Source: Sarocladium kiliense (lineage: Eukaryota; Ascomycota; Sordariomycetes; Hypocreales; Sarocladiaceae). From it: a stretch of 64,000 nt of DNA. The translations under genes and the position numbers were made by a program. Position 1 is the stretch's first letter, and each line of letters starts with the position of its first letter. The notes under the pieces are model-generated. The model did not search any database, was not told the DNA's origin, and worked only from the letters and a program-made list of their open reading frames with translations. The DNA lies in the NCBI GenBank assembly GCA_030734395.1, contig JAUZTG010000011.1, positions 124,001 through 188,000 on the forward strand, written 5' to 3'. Below, one piece after another: positions 1-11,904 of the stretch.

Positions 1-2
1 GC

Positions 3-793
3 ACATTCTTCCTCAGTCTGTTGTTTGCAACACTGTTGCTCTCAGCGGGCTTCAGCGGCCTGATCATCGCTGCCTTCACCATGCTGCACTATGGCCGTAA
101 CCGTTTCGGCGTGTATGACTACCAGATTGATGGGCCCTTCACTGTCATGATCATCGTCACGGTATGTATCCCCTCGGTCGACACCCTTCAGTCTAATTAC
201 TGGTCGGCAATGATGATGCTAACGCATTGAACAGGGTTTGACTGGAGTTGGTCACGCCGTCTATAACATCATCCGCCTTCATCAGCACAAGCTCTCCAAG
301 CTCCCGTCAAAGAGACTCCTCCTGGTCGCCTGCGCCTGTCTCTCAACCGCTGCCGCCATTGGTCTGGCACCGTTCTACCTCGACCTTGACAACTGGTACT
401 GTAACCGGGACAGACTCGACGGACCCTGGTATCCGGGCACATGGGAGCAGTGCAAACGCTGGGAGTCCGCGTACATGGCCGTCACCTTCTCACTAGTCGT
501 CGCTTTGGGTCTCAATGCGTAAGTTCCAGGGCTGTATCGAGTTCCACAGATTGACTAACCCATTCGCAAGGATTCTGTCCTTTGTCTTCATCTTGACGGC
601 CTTCAGCATTGCTCGATCGAGGACGCCGGCACCGAATCCCAACTGGACCATCTCCCCGGGATACTTCTCCTTCGAATTCTCACTTCATTGGGGCGGTGCG
701 AACCCTCATCAACAGCGTCAGAGGCAGCTTCAAAGCAATGGCACGGAGGTGCAGGGCAATGGCACGGATCAGGGCGCCGGGGAGCAGGCTTAG
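3..793 (+). CDS. Polytopic membrane protein, 3' part (5' end outside window)
   Basis: The open frame enters from the left edge. Predicted exons are <3-161, 235-518 and 571-793; both introns have good signals (GTATGT...ACAG and GTAAGT...CAAG) and keep the phase. The visible protein has about four hydrophobic segments: one at the window edge, then segments around GPFTVMIIVTG, LLLVACACLSTAAAIGLAPF and AYMAVTFSLVVALGLNAILSFVFILTAFS. A loop with two cysteines and several tryptophans (LDNWYC...TWEQCKRW) lies between the third and fourth. The tail is hydrophilic and carries two N-G-T sequons. Four helices with a Cys-containing loop would fit a MARVEL-like fungal membrane protein, but I do not recognise the family with certainty. 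The start codon is not visible. Confidence 0.7.
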
Positions 794-1117
794 AAACCCT
801 TCTCTGATACCGAGACCTGCACTTCCACCGTCCAAACTCAGAACAGGCTTGCATATGTGAATTCCAGACGTATATGTATCTATGGTACTTTTTCCATGCC
901 TCGAAATGACTCCGCCGGTCTGGAAACGATGAAGTCGAGCAACGTCCTCCTGCGTGTTCATGTCGTGACAAGAAATGTTAAACGTGTTTTCCAAAGCTAA
1001 ACCGTTCCTCAAATTCAAAATCTGTACATTTCGCATCGACCCTCGAACTCCGCACGATCTCAACCCTGAAAAACACTGATACTTTTCGTCAACCTGCTGA
1101 TACCCTCAAGCATCGCC
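794..1117. other. Short gap between two 3' ends
   Basis: This 324-bp stretch separates the 3' ends of the membrane-protein gene and of the reverse-strand relic. Open frames here overlap the ends of both genes and have no family resemblance. I see nothing in it beyond presumed 3' untranslated sequence. Confidence 0.5.
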
Positions 1118-3850
1118 TCATGCCTTTTGATCATCGCCTTTCAAGATGAACAAGTCCCGATGCCATCCGAAATGTTTCGTCATGCGCTTGCCCCAATTGA
1201 CCAACATGGAAGAGTCCAGCTTCGAGATTGGATGTGGCTTATGTACCACAATCTTGCGCTTGCTTCGCTGCTCGTCCGAGAAGGAGACTGATACTCCTGC
1301 TCCCTGTCGGACAGTGAGACCCGCATCGATCATTGCACGAACGTAACGACTCTAAGTCACGTCCTGGGCAACTCTCTCTGACTCTGGAAACATGATATGA
1401 ATTATTTGGAGAGATTGCTTCGATATGGCGACGTGCTGAACATTATGCGGCGGAGATCGAATGGTTTCCGAGACTGCGGTTGCACCAGGAAGCGCTTGGC
1501 TTTCCTGCGGCTTTGGTTTGCCCCGAGTCTTGATCTTCTGTTTCTTTGGTCTGGGCTCTGCGAAAGCTCTTGGTCTCTCTGGGAGGTATGTTGGTGGCTC
1601 ACTAATCGCATGGTCGTGGCTGTCATCAATTGAAACGAGTTGTGAGTCGTGAGAAGGCAAGCCCGGCGTGTCCAGATCTTTTGAGCTGGATGTCGAATCC
1701 GTAGGTTCGTGTGACTTGCTCCCATGGCGTGAGAGCGAGGTATCCTCGGCTGGCCCGGCGCAACTCACAACTGCGGCTTTCTCTTGAACACCAGCAGTCG
1801 CGTTCTTCCGAACAGAAGTTACAGACATGAAGTCCTTCCAAATTGCATCGGAAGGCTTAGACGGCGGATCATGCAGGACCCGGTTCTCACTCTCAGCCTT
1901 GAAAGCCAGTCAGAAACGGTCCAGATCCGCAAGCTGGACCTCTTCCGACTGGCTGTGAAAGCTCGCCTTTGCCAGAGCCTCGGTCTTTTCCTTGAGTGCG
2001 AGCCTGGTAGTTTGTTCTCTGGGAGCGTCGACATGACCAAAGTTGAACGGCTCACGATCTGCCTGCTGACTGATTTTCTGCGCGTCTCGGCGAATCTCTG
2101 CTGGAGTGAGACCCTCTCTGCACGGCTGGCAGAGGTGGAGGGAGCTCTGGATCTCGTATAATATAGCAAGGTCTGACACGAGGGAGAACATTTTGTTCTT
2201 CAGGTGGTCAAGGCTGGCGTGCCGATCGGCCATCATGTATAATAAGCACTCAACCTGGAAATCATAGTCGATGCACTTCGAGCCCTCCGCGAGTTCTGCG
2301 AGCACTCTTTGTATCGCAAGGACTGTAATATCCTTGAGGCTTGGATTCGGAAAGCAAACATTGCTATTGTTCTGGCTTAGCAAAGCGATGACGCGGCTAT
2401 GGTCCGGGAGCATGTTGAGGGTGTCCTGGCATTCTCGGAAGATGCTATCAGCGATCCTTATCAGAAGAAGACTCGAGGCCCTGACTTCGTGATATAGATC
2501 AGGGTTAGGACTGAGGTCTTTCGCAGCTCCAAGCATAACCTCAAACCGTTGTAGCTCGACCTTAACCCAAGTCCATAGGCAGTCTCTGCGGAAGTGGCGG
2601 CTGATCATGTCCAGGATGAGGGTTGCAGGTGATTCTGTATGTGCTCCGACCTTTTTCTCTCCGAGACAGTCCTTGATACACCCCTGGACAAAACTGGGGT
2701 TCGTCTGGAGCGACTCCAGATCATCGGCTGCAAGGTCCATTCTACCGTGGGCGAGCGATTGCAGCCACTGGACATCAACTGACCAGGAAGCCGCGTATGC
2801 CTGGACCGTGCCAAATGATGCTACTGGAGGAGTTTGCGCCGCAGATAGCAGTTGTGCAGAGGTCGGGCTCTCGAGAACCAGACTGGTGATATCGTAAAGA
2901 TATACCATCAAGATGGCCTGGGATTCCAGGACTAAAATTCCACGGGGGAACCCCATGATTTCCCTGTCATGTGCCCTGGGAGCATCCCAATCGACTACCG
3001 GACCATATGCTGGTCCTCTCATAACAATACACTTCGGAGTAAAGTACACGTCAAGGCGACCGCTGTGAAAGGCTCTCTATTGCCGTCGCAGGTCGAAGTC
3101 TGCCCAGTCTCGTGGATGTTGATAAACCCGGTGTTGTATGACATCGTGTAGTAGCTCTGGATTGCTCTGGAGCAAGTCGATTCGCAGCCAGGGGAGGAGA
3201 TTAACCCTCCGCATACCGTTGCATCTCTTTGGCGATGGTCTTTTGAGAGTTCACAGTGTACAGGCTCCTTCGCTCAGCTGCTCTTCCTCCTGTACATCCC
3301 AGTGTATCTGTGAGAAGTGGTATCTCATCAGCAGGCCAGTATTTGGGGCCAGATCAGGCACAGCAGCTTTTAAGATCCCCCCCCCCCCCCCCCTCTCTTC
3401 TTGACTCATGTTGTTCCACCTTGAGAAAAGAAGTCTGCATCTTCTCTTTGCAGAAAGGAGACGGAAGAGCTGTTCCCGTTTTTCCTGGATCTTGACGAGT
3501 AGTAGGGCGGGTAGAACATTGACCCAAGCCTCGTTAGCACGGTATCGGGACTGGAACCGAGGGAACGACTGTCGTCTGACGCTACAGAACCCTTCGGAGC
3601 GGATATCGCAGTCGCATGGTGGCCGATATACTGGGGTCTTGCCCGGAGGCCTTGACCCTGGCAATGGCATGGTAAACGCTGGGTTCAAGCATTCCACGCA
3701 GTCGCACTGCGCTTCAGGGAGCAGCTCCATGGTTTCAACGGGATGTCTCGAGCATACCGGCGTCTTGTAGTAGCGATGAGGTTCGACGAAACGCGTAACT
3801 TGGGCTTTGGTGAATAAACAGCAAGGAGAATGCCATAGTGGAGAGCACAT
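1118..3850 (-). pseudogene. Relic of a ~911-codon fungal gene: one frame, four stop codons
   Basis: Reading the reverse strand from an ATG at 3848-3850, a single reading frame runs to 1118 without any frameshift. It is interrupted by TGA at 3251-3253, TAG at 3077-3079, TGA at 1910-1912 and TAG at 1352-1354. The stretches between the stops stay protein-like: a Cys/Pro/Tyr-rich N-terminus (FVEPHRYYKTP), a part around WLRIDLLQSNPELLHD, a part around RLDVYFTPKCIVM and GPVVDWD, a helical middle, a basic PKKQKIKTRGKPK patch, and a short C-terminal part around RAMIDAGL and KRMTKHFGW. The layout resembles a family of large fungal proteins of unknown function that I know only as hypothetical. All four stops can be reached by one transition (CGA to TGA, CAG to TAG, TGG to TAG). 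Introns of the usual size do not remove them convincingly. Alternatives are readthrough or missed introns. Confidence 0.65.
3377..3393. repeat. 17-base C homopolymer inside the relic
   Basis: An uninterrupted run of 17 C on the plus strand, read as a five-glycine stretch in the reverse-strand relic. The frame continues through it, so its length has not broken the frame. Such runs are prone to slippage and to sequencing error. Confidence 0.9.
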
Positions 3851-6555
3851 CAAGAAATCTCTTCAAGGCTGGCCGAACGGTGAACACATGCTACAGACGT
3901 TGGCAGGTCAAGTTGTGAATGAGCTGGGCTGCTATTCAGTGGGGCACTATAAAGTGAATGACAGTCACTGCGTACATTCTCACAGTAAACAAACATTTAC
4001 TGATTGTTGTTTACTTGGCGAATATAGCATATGTCTGTCTTTGTATCTTAATTGAACGTTAGTTGAAGCCTGGACAATCTGCGCTCTTGAATCTTCGTGG
4101 AATCCACCGACGAAGGCAACGCGTTTGAGGGGGTCCTTTAATCGAGTATTATTCAAGCAGTATCTGACACACCGCATGGTACTCCGCATTAGAACTTGAT
4201 TCTGATATACGGGAGACGAGGTACTCTGAGTGAGCTGATCAGCTTGCCGCCAGCCGGAGGAGACGTTGAAGTCGACCCGACATACGAGAGGCTGGATGAC
4301 GACGTTCTGACAGCCTCGACGTTTTGCAAGCCTCTGCATTCCTGGCCATCCTCATTTGCCTGCAGGACCGTATGCTGAACATTGAAAAATGCATCTGTCA
4401 GCATCTGGCCAGTCCGGCCCCGCATTCAAATCCCAGGTGAAGGTGATGCTGATCCGCCGTTTCCGCCGATCCAACAATTTGCCATTCAGAGACCTCAAAA
4501 TACTGGTGCCTAAATGGTGTTACATCAAGTCGAAACAAGGTTAAGGTAGGCAGCCGTGTATTGGTTGCCCCATGCCGATTTACCCTGTCGAACTGGTGGC
4601 CCTCGGTGGAGGGGGAGTCAAGGACAGGCTGGTGGTGGTACAGGATGTCATGTGAGTGGTCAACCCACAAAGGTCAGAGAGGACTCAATATTGAATGTCG
4701 GATGTATGATGCATCTAGTGTCGAGGCCGACAAACAGCAAGCGATGCGGCCGACATGGAGACGACATGGATGCTGGTGGCTCGCAGGTGGCTGCAAGGCG
4801 AGTGGTGGTGGCGTCTGCAGGGAATATGCGAGAGCGCCAAGGATACACATCCCGGATCCAAGAAATGGTGGGATGAAGAGGTCGAGGAGCTCTCACAGTC
4901 TCAAAGCTGGCCTATCGCTCTCATGTCTCAGCTGAGAAGGTTGCGCCACGCCACCCAAGTATTGTGGATGGTGGAAACAGTCATGGTGTCTACTGGCTCT
5001 CGTCCAAATCCGTCTAGCCATATCGAATGCGGGCGTTGGGATTGTCTTTCTCAAAGGCAAAAAAAAACCGAATCGCGGTGTGGTGTGTTGGAGTAGTGTC
5101 ATGGGCGTGGTAATCAAGCAGATCCTCCTCGACGTGTTCCCCTCACAACGCTAATTCCCCAGATTCAATAGTGGCCCCTCCCCTCCATCACAAGCTGGAA
5201 CGCGTGACCATCTGCTGGGTCTTGGGAATTGTTATGATCTGACGTGCGTCGGCGTTGAGGGAAGCTGGGGTCGACGAGCAGACTTTGTTGTTGACAGTCA
5301 AAAGTGGACAGCTCGTAAAGTCAATTGTAGACTTGGCGGACTTGGTCGGGCTTGTCCCGAATAGCGCCTGGGCTTTTGCTGGGCGATGCAACTGGCTGGG
5401 GCAAGTGACTGGGGTCGATTGACGAGGCTGGTCGTTATGCTCCTTTGAGTCCAGTCATTAGTGTCATCGTGGTTGTCGATCCTTGCCGCCTTGGCGAGAG
5501 AACGACTGTCCGTGGCGCTTGGGATTTGAACAGTGTTGTCTATGCAGAGCTGACAGTCATCGTCAATGAGGGCATAGTCAGCTGTAATGACAAAGAGCTC
5601 GTGTATGATCTAGCGAGAGGCGAGATTGGGCGGACAAGCGAAGGTGCTGGACGAAGGATGCGCGCGTGTGTTGGGCGAAGAGGGGCTCAAGTCTTGCGGC
5701 AGCCCCGAATGCAAGCGCTTCACCATCAGGCTGCTGTGCCGATGTTCAGTGGCATCGGTTGGGGATTCCTGGTGAGAGCGAACGCACAAGGGTGACGGAG
5801 GTTAGGCACCTTAGTTGCAGGATGATGACATGGATCGGGTTGTCTCATGCAGCCAACGACGGCATCGCACGGTACTTCTGGGTGCCATGGCCAGTGTTTG
5901 GAGTGACACACGAGCGCCTCTGACGGCGACTGCCATTTGCGCACCCTGGCCTGCATGGAGCTTGGAGCTACCTGACCCCGGTTGACGTTGCATTGGCGAT
6001 ATTGCCGGTTCCTTTCTTAGTCAAGCAGCATCATCAGCATCATACGGCACTGGTGACCCTTGTCAAAGCCACTGCAGGTGAATCAGAGGACGCTCGGGCT
6101 TACCTTACATGTGCCAGCAACTGTCAACAGCAGCTGTAGATGCCCTCCTCGCTCGTACTTGCCCGCACCTGCCCACATCTGTTTGGTCTTCCTTCCCACA
6201 GACCATGCATCTAGGAACGGCAGCTCGGGATGCGCTTTCCCCGAAGATCCCACCATCTCATTGCGCCGAGTGACTTCCCCTCCTCTCCCTTTGCTGCAGC
6301 TATGCCGTCTTCCTTTGGGTACCATTGAAGTCACCGTGAGGGAAGCTTGGAGACGAGGCCGCCCGCTGGAGCTCTGCAGTCAGATAAAACGGCTCCTTCC
6401 CCCCTCCAACGCAATCTTCGCCCTCTTTTCTCCCAAGTTCTCGAGAGATTCACAGCCATTGTTGTGAGCTCCTTCTTGTGCTTCTTTCTTTCACAGCTTT
6501 GACTTCCGAACGAATTCCAACTTTCGCTGGCGACACAACTCATCACTTGCCCATC
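3851..6555. other. 2.7-kb spacer with no recognised gene
   Basis: This lies between the divergent starts of the relic (-) and the sugar transporter (+). Open frames of up to about 120 codons occur on both strands, but they mostly lack ATG starts, show no splice-joined continuation and resemble no family. It should hold both promoters. The last ~250 bases before the transporter ATG are pyrimidine-rich, as is common in fungal promoters and leaders. Confidence 0.5.
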
Positions 6556-9024
6556 ATGTCTGGAGACGTCCCCGAGAAGAAGGAAATCAGTGCTGATACC
6601 GCAAATGACGGTATTGCTGTTACTGCAGCTCACGATGAGTATGTCTCTACCTTGCCATTGTACCCCAGGCACGGAAACCGCACCTTGAACGAGCGGCAAT
6701 GTGCGCGACAAGCATACAAATGAAGAACTCTAGCTGACACTCTCACAGAAAGCCTCAAGTGCCAGTCAACAATGGCATCAAGAACGATACTGGCGGGACT
6801 TCCGACAAGAGCGAAAATGACCATGAGCGCCGCAAGTCCATTGTAGCTACGCTTGAGGCCAACCTTGAGGGCGAGATCCGGAATCCCCTCAAGGACATCT
6901 CACGTGCTCAGCTCCTGAAAGATGTTGCTGAATTCCACCGCTCCAAAGGTCTCCCCGAGGATAGCCTGGTTCACCTACGAAAGGGCGCCATTGTGGCTCA
7001 AAACCCCGCCGGCTTCGAGGACGAGGAAGACCTGGACGAGGACGACCGCCAGGCCCTCAGAAACGAGGTCACTCATCGCTGGCGCCATCCTTGGCCTCTT
7101 TATTACACCATCTTTCTTAACTCGATCGCTGCGGCCATTCAAGGCTGGGACCAGGTAAGCATTGGACTCTTCTCTCGCGTCTATTGTAACTTTAAAAAGC
7201 ATCCTAACACTGTGCCAGACTGGATCCAATGGCGCCAATCTGTCCTTCCCCGAAGCCTTGGGTATCCCCAATGCTGCAGGTTCTTCTTGTGGCCCGGATG
7301 AGAACGCAGGAGACTGCGCCAAGAATCAGTGGATTCAAGGTGCAATCAATGCCATGCCCTACATCACCATCTTCCTTTTCGCCGGGTGGGCGTCTGACCC
7401 CCTGAATCACCTTTTTGGACGTCGCGTCACCATTTGGATTGGCGCCATCTTCTCGCTGCTTGCTCCGATCGGCATGGCAGTATCTCAGACCTGGGGACAG
7501 CTCCTGGCTTGTCGGTGAGTATTACCTGGCCTCCTGTTTGATTCGTTTCGGCCACTTACATCCCTGGTAGTATGCTTCTCGGCATTGGCATGGGTCTCAA
7601 AGAAGTGACTGTCCCGGTGTTCTCGGCCGAAAACGCCCCAACTATCATTCGCGGTATGCACCTAAGGAGGTCTAACCGACTCAAGGACGAGCTGACGAGG
7701 CGTTTCCAGGTGCGCTCACAATGTCTTGGCAACTCTGGACTGCTTTTGGTGAGGCTCTCCCTCTATGTATCCGGATGGTGCTAGCTAACAGGCCCCAGGC
7801 ATCTTTTGCGGTACCTGCGCAAACCTGGCAGTCGGAAAAGTCAGTAATGTAATCATCGGCAGAATTCTGATCATTTGGGTTGACTTTTGTTCCAGACGGG
7901 CTCTATCAGCTGGAGGCTTCAGCTTGGATCTGCTTTCATTCCAGCTGTTCCCTTGTGCATCGGCATATTCTTCTGCCCAGAATCGCCACGATGGTTAATG
8001 GGCAAGGGTCGTTACGCAGATGCATACCAATCGCTCTGTAAGCTGCGCAACACTCAACTACAAGCAGGCCGCGACTTATACTATATGCACTGTCTATTGG
8101 ATCAAGAGCGTATCATGGTCGAGGAGGCCGGTCTGAGTGCCAAGAGCAGCGTCTTCACTCGCTTTGTCGAGCTCTTCACCGTTCCTCGCATTCGTCGCGC
8201 AACCTGGGCGTCGGGAATCGTGATGATTGCCCAACAGATGTGCGGAATCAACATCATTGCTTTCTACAGCAGCACAATCTTCGAGGCTAGTGGCATTGAT
8301 GCATACACTGCCCTTTGGGCCAGTTTTGGATTTGGCCTCATCAACTTCCTTTTCGCCTGGCCTGCTGTTTACACGATTGACACTTTTGGCCGTCGCTCCT
8401 TGCTCCTTTTCACGTTCCCCAACATGTTCTGGAGTCTTCTGGTCGCTGGTCTCTGTTACCTGATTGACGGTGACAAGGAGGAGAGCACTGCCAGGCTGGC
8501 TGCAGTCGCCACATTTGTCTACATCTTTGCGGCTTTCTATTCCCCAGGTTCGTATCAGGCTGACTCCGAACCGAATACTCATAGTCTAACCCAAACCAGG
8601 TGAGGGACCCGTGCCGTTCCAATACTCGGCCGAAGTCTTTCCTCTTTCCCATCGAGAAGTCGGAATGGCTTGGGCGGTGGCGACGAACAACTTCTGGGCA
8701 TCTGTCTTGTCCATCTCACTGCCACGCATGCTCAGAGAGATGAAGCCCACTGGAGTGTTTGGATTCTACGCTGGGCTCAACCTGGTGGCCTGGTTCCTCA
8801 TCTTCTTGTTCCTACCTGAGACAAAGCAGAAGACTCTGGAAGAACTTGACTACGTCTTCGCGGTTCCGGATCGCAAGATGGCCAAGTACCATTTGGGAAC
8901 AGTCCTTCCGTGGGCGATTCGGCGGTACGTCTTCCTCAGGAAAGATGCCGACTGCCCTCCGCTATACAAGGACCCGCACGTCGAACAAGCCCCAGAGAGG
9001 CGCGAAGTGGTGAGTGAGGCGTAG
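6556..9024 (+). CDS. MFS sugar transporter (sugar porter family)
   Basis: Twelve-helix permease expected in the plasma membrane, importing a sugar or polyol with protons. Predicted exons: 6556-6638, 6749-7154, 7219-7514, 7571-7653, 7710-7748, 7799-7839, 7896-8547 and 8600-9024, giving 674 aa. Family signatures are NHLFGRR in the loop after the second helix, the GIGMG run, PESPRWL at about residue 344, and the late loop [12 protein letters not shown]. The N-terminus is long and hydrophilic, about 115 residues before the first helix, with an acidic patch ([10 protein letters not shown]). Two exons are only 39 and 41 bases, yet all eight join in phase. The gene faces the regulator-like gene at 9477-11051. 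Substrate cannot be told from sequence; fungal relatives with this kind of N-terminus are usually annotated only as sugar transporters. Confidence 0.93.
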
Positions 9025-9476
9025 ACGATGTGGCTACCTACGCCGCATGACGTCTGATGGACGGCACAGCAATTTAGTCTGGCGGCGGAGTACATGTAGT
9101 GTGAGGGCGTGGGGAGAATGGGAAGGTGCGATGGATGGTGAGGATGCCAGCCCACAGTCAGGATGTTGGAATCGTCTTCAGACATTCCATGGTGTCAATG
9201 GGTAAGGTGGGGTTTCTTTCTAATACCAGATGAGCGGCTTTCTTGTCGTAAATGAAGAGCATGTCCTCAGCTGCTACTGTTTAATTGACGTAAAAGGTGC
9301 TTGTTCCCCTCATGCACGAGAGGATGATAGAGTTCGTCCCAGAATCCACATTCTGAATGCGCCTGCACCATTATTTTCTTGTGCTGTCATGCGACGCTGC
9401 ATACGGGCCTTAGGGTGCCAAATCGAAAGTTGGCGAGAGGATGACCACGCGTAGCATTCATCTTTAATGAATTATT
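9025..9476. other. Convergent 3' spacer
   Basis: These 452 bp lie between the stop codons of the transporter (+) and the regulator-like gene (-). No gene is recognised; it presumably holds both 3' untranslated regions and polyadenylation signals. Confidence 0.5.
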
Positions 9477-11051
9477 TCATGCCTCTCGTATACTTTGTAG
9501 TTCCTGTCTCAACCCCCGTATGCTCTCCTTTGTGGCTATAGGGACAAGCAGGTGATCTCGAAAGAGGCTCAGGATCTCTGCCTCGCTTCTGACGGGGACC
9601 TCGGATTGCACAATCCGATTTATGAACCACTGCCGGCCATCAAAGTGGCCTGGTGTCATCACTGCAACATAATAACACCACAGCAAAGTTTCTTTCCCGA
9701 GACCCTGTACGACGTCCCAATTCTCTTCGATCAAAGATTCGAGCTGGACGGCCGTGAGTCTCGCGGCGCTGCGAGGACCGGTTCCGCCGGTTGAGGAGAA
9801 GAGGAAGATGGCAATGGCTAAGGAGATGCAGCGGTCTTCAATCTTGTCACAGCTGAATGCTAGCACCTGGACGTGGCAGCATAGCGCTTGGAAGCGTCGA
9901 AACAGCCAGTGCTCGTCTTCAGCTTCCACGCTTGGTTGTGTCCATAGCAATGGTGCCACATTAATATAGCTCACAATATCGGAGACTGTCTGTTTGAGCT
10001 TCTCATCGGTGCATGCAGCCAGCAACGTGTCACCTAGACCCAAAAGGCACATTCCGGAGCCATGATCTAGACCAAGGTTGGAAAGTCTCTCCGCAGACAG
10101 ATGGCCCGGATCCCAGGTCAGAGGCATTATGGGTGCACGGTTGAGTATCGTAGCGAGGAACTTGTCACCGAGGATGACGCTATCGAGAACATAGGGATCG
10201 AAACGCTGCCAACCACCAGCGGCCTCAACGAACTGGAACAACGCTCCGAGATGCTTTTCTGCTGCGGACAGACATTCGCGACTCGATTTCAATGATGTGG
10301 CATGTCGTTTCTCGTTCGCAATCCAGAGTAATGGGTGGCCATTCCAGAGCTGAGTGATGGCCAAAGAGTACATGGACATGATGACCCAATCATCAATGAC
10401 CAAGTCTGGGGAGGCAAGCCGTCGCCGAAGGGACGCAATGGCTCGATCCAAGAAATACTCGGGGGACTTGGTAGATGCATCCTTGTTCAGCATCCAGTTG
10501 AGAAAGCAGGATCCGTAGGCGAGAGAGGCATACATGAGCGTCTCGTCATGGACACAGAGCTGCAACCTCGTCAAGAGCATAGCTTCATGGCGACATGCGG
10601 CACGGCTCATTGCAAGTATTGGTGGAGCAAAGGCCTCGGCGAGGAAATTGGGGCGTGTCGCAACATTGATGGTACAATACAGAAGCTTATGCAACCCGGC
10701 ATCCTCATTTACAGAGGTGGAATTGAACGGGTCCGTCGAGTTGTGCCTTGGGAACTCTCTTGGCAGGAGCGGCGGAATAAGTGAAGACGATGGCGTTTGC
10801 TGGCCGACATCTTGGGTCACATTTGCAGAGGATGCGTGCAATGAACCTCCAACGCTGCTGGATGACGACGCATTTCTGCGCTCCGACTTCTCTGTCGCCC
10901 TTAAAGTAGATGTGTAGGTCGACCATTCCACGGGCCGACGACGTCGTGTCTGTACATGGCTTAGGACCTCGGCTTGTTCTGAGGATCTTGCCTTTGAGGA
11001 AGTGGTGGGTGGCCCTGTGTGGTTGACGAAGAGGAACTTATTGGAAGGCAT
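9477..11051 (-). CDS. Protein with fungal transcription-factor-like domain, no zinc cluster
   Basis: Single open frame of 524 aa from ATG 11049-11051. An in-frame ATG at 11109-11111 would add 20 residues, and the frame stays open to about 11243 without a further strong start. The N-terminal motif KFLFVNHTGPP followed by a basic QTRRRR stretch, then a Ser-rich linker and a long helical region (residues ~140-500), is the layout of Pezizomycotina proteins with a Fungal_trans_2-type domain. The start KFLFVN...R(R)n is typical of members that lack the Zn2Cys6 DNA-binding motif, and no CX2CX6C pattern is present here. Role in transcription is therefore inferred, and DNA binding is not supported. 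The gene lies between a sugar transporter and a secreted esterase, which would fit a local regulator. I chose 11051 because similar proteins begin just before the KFxFVN motif. Confidence 0.75.
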   Translation of the reverse strand: MPSNKFLFVNHTGPPTTSSKARSSEQAEVLSHVQTRRRRPVEWSTYTSTLRATEKSERRNASSSSSVGGSLHASSANVTQDVGQQTPSSSLIPPLLPREFPRHNSTDPFNSTSVNEDAGLHKLLYCTINVATRPNFLAEAFAPPILAMSRAACRHEAMLLTRLQLCVHDETLMYASLAYGSCFLNWMLNKDASTKSPEYFLDRAIASLRRRLASPDLVIDDWVIMSMYSLAITQLWNGHPLLWIANEKRHATSLKSSRECLSAAEKHLGALFQFVEAAGGWQRFDPYVLDSVILGDKFLATILNRAPIMPLTWDPGHLSAERLSNLGLDHGSGMCLLGLGDTLLAACTDEKLKQTVSDIVSYINVAPLLWTQPSVEAEDEHWLFRRFQALCCHVQVLAFSCDKIEDRCISLAIAIFLFSSTGGTGPRSAARLTAVQLESLIEENWDVVQGLGKETLLWCYYVAVMTPGHFDGRQWFINRIVQSEVPVRSEAEILSLFRDHLLVPIATKESIRGLRQELQSIREA

Positions 11052-11904
11052 GGTGTAAGTCTCCGAACTTGAGCTGGTATCTTGGCTTCTCGCAACAACC
11101 GCGATATCCATTCGTGCGCCAGGTAGGTTGGAGGCAGGTTGAGATGAGGGATTGTCAACTCTATTGTTTATGCGCAAAATCGGCAGTGCTGTGCCTGATG
11201 CGCACATAGCTACATGTTGTAAGCCTCGCTTACGGGGCAGCACATGGCTGGGACTTTGCCCTCCGTGGCAATCCGGGCCTCACTGACTCGGGTGCATTCA
11301 TCTACCTCAATCCCACCCCCAAGCAAGAGAGTGTAGAATATGATCCGCACAGCCCTACAGTGAAGCCACGGCCAAAGCCGAGGCGGATAGAATAATGGCC
11401 CGAAAGCGATTTATGAGAGAAGCTTAAACGCCGATCGGCGACAAGTGTCTCCGCCAATTGGGCTTAGACGCCAGAGAAGGCGGCTGTGCATCCGGAGCAG
11501 AGGAGCACCGATGCAGGTAATCCCGACTTTTGGCGTAGGACTTGGTGAGATAGAGCCAGCTACTTCCCAGTCTGGTAATCCAATTCCCAATGCGGGGGCG
11601 GCCGCCGTGGCTTGCCTACAATACCTATGACAATGTGAAGGTCTTCTAGAAGCGTGGTTGAGGCGAAGCTGGACGGATCCTCGCGAGGCTGAGATATAGT
11701 CTTCGAGGAAGCCTTATTGATCGCTCGATTTGGCAATACGATTCCTGATTTGGGAATTTGAAGCTGAGATATGAAGGCAGCCTGGATCTTCGCATCATTC
11801 TGAAGTTATATATAAAGAGCGACGGGTCGTCCTGCCATTGAGCTGTCCTTCAACAGACAACATCCAAGCTCAAGATACAACACCATCATCCAATTCATTT
11901 TACT
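11052..11904. promoter_or_regulatory. Divergent promoter region, regulator-like gene and esterase
   Basis: About 850 bp separates the two outward-facing start codons, so it should carry both promoters. The part nearest the regulator is also open in frame with it and could be coding if an upstream start is used. A TATA element near the esterase is listed separately. Confidence 0.6.
11807..11816 (+). promoter_or_regulatory. TATA box of the esterase gene
   Basis: The sequence TATATATAAA lies about 90 bp before the esterase ATG, a usual distance for a fungal TATA element with a short leader. Such clear TATA boxes tend to mark inducible genes; that this one is inducible is inference. Confidence 0.6.

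Noticed and set aside
1278..1354. An intron (57 bp, GTGACT donor to CCGACAG) that would remove the TAG at 1352 in the relic
   Set aside because: It would delete the conserved-looking RAMIDAGL part, has a poor donor, and the other three stops have no comparable escape.
3377..3393. Frameshift at the 17-base C run as the cause of gene decay
   Set aside because: The frame is the same on both sides of the run, so the run as given does not shift it.
5516..5540. T-loop-like GTTCAAATCC on the minus strand, possible tRNA
   Set aside because: The flanking bases do not form the five-pair T stem and no matching anticodon arm or acceptor stem is visible.
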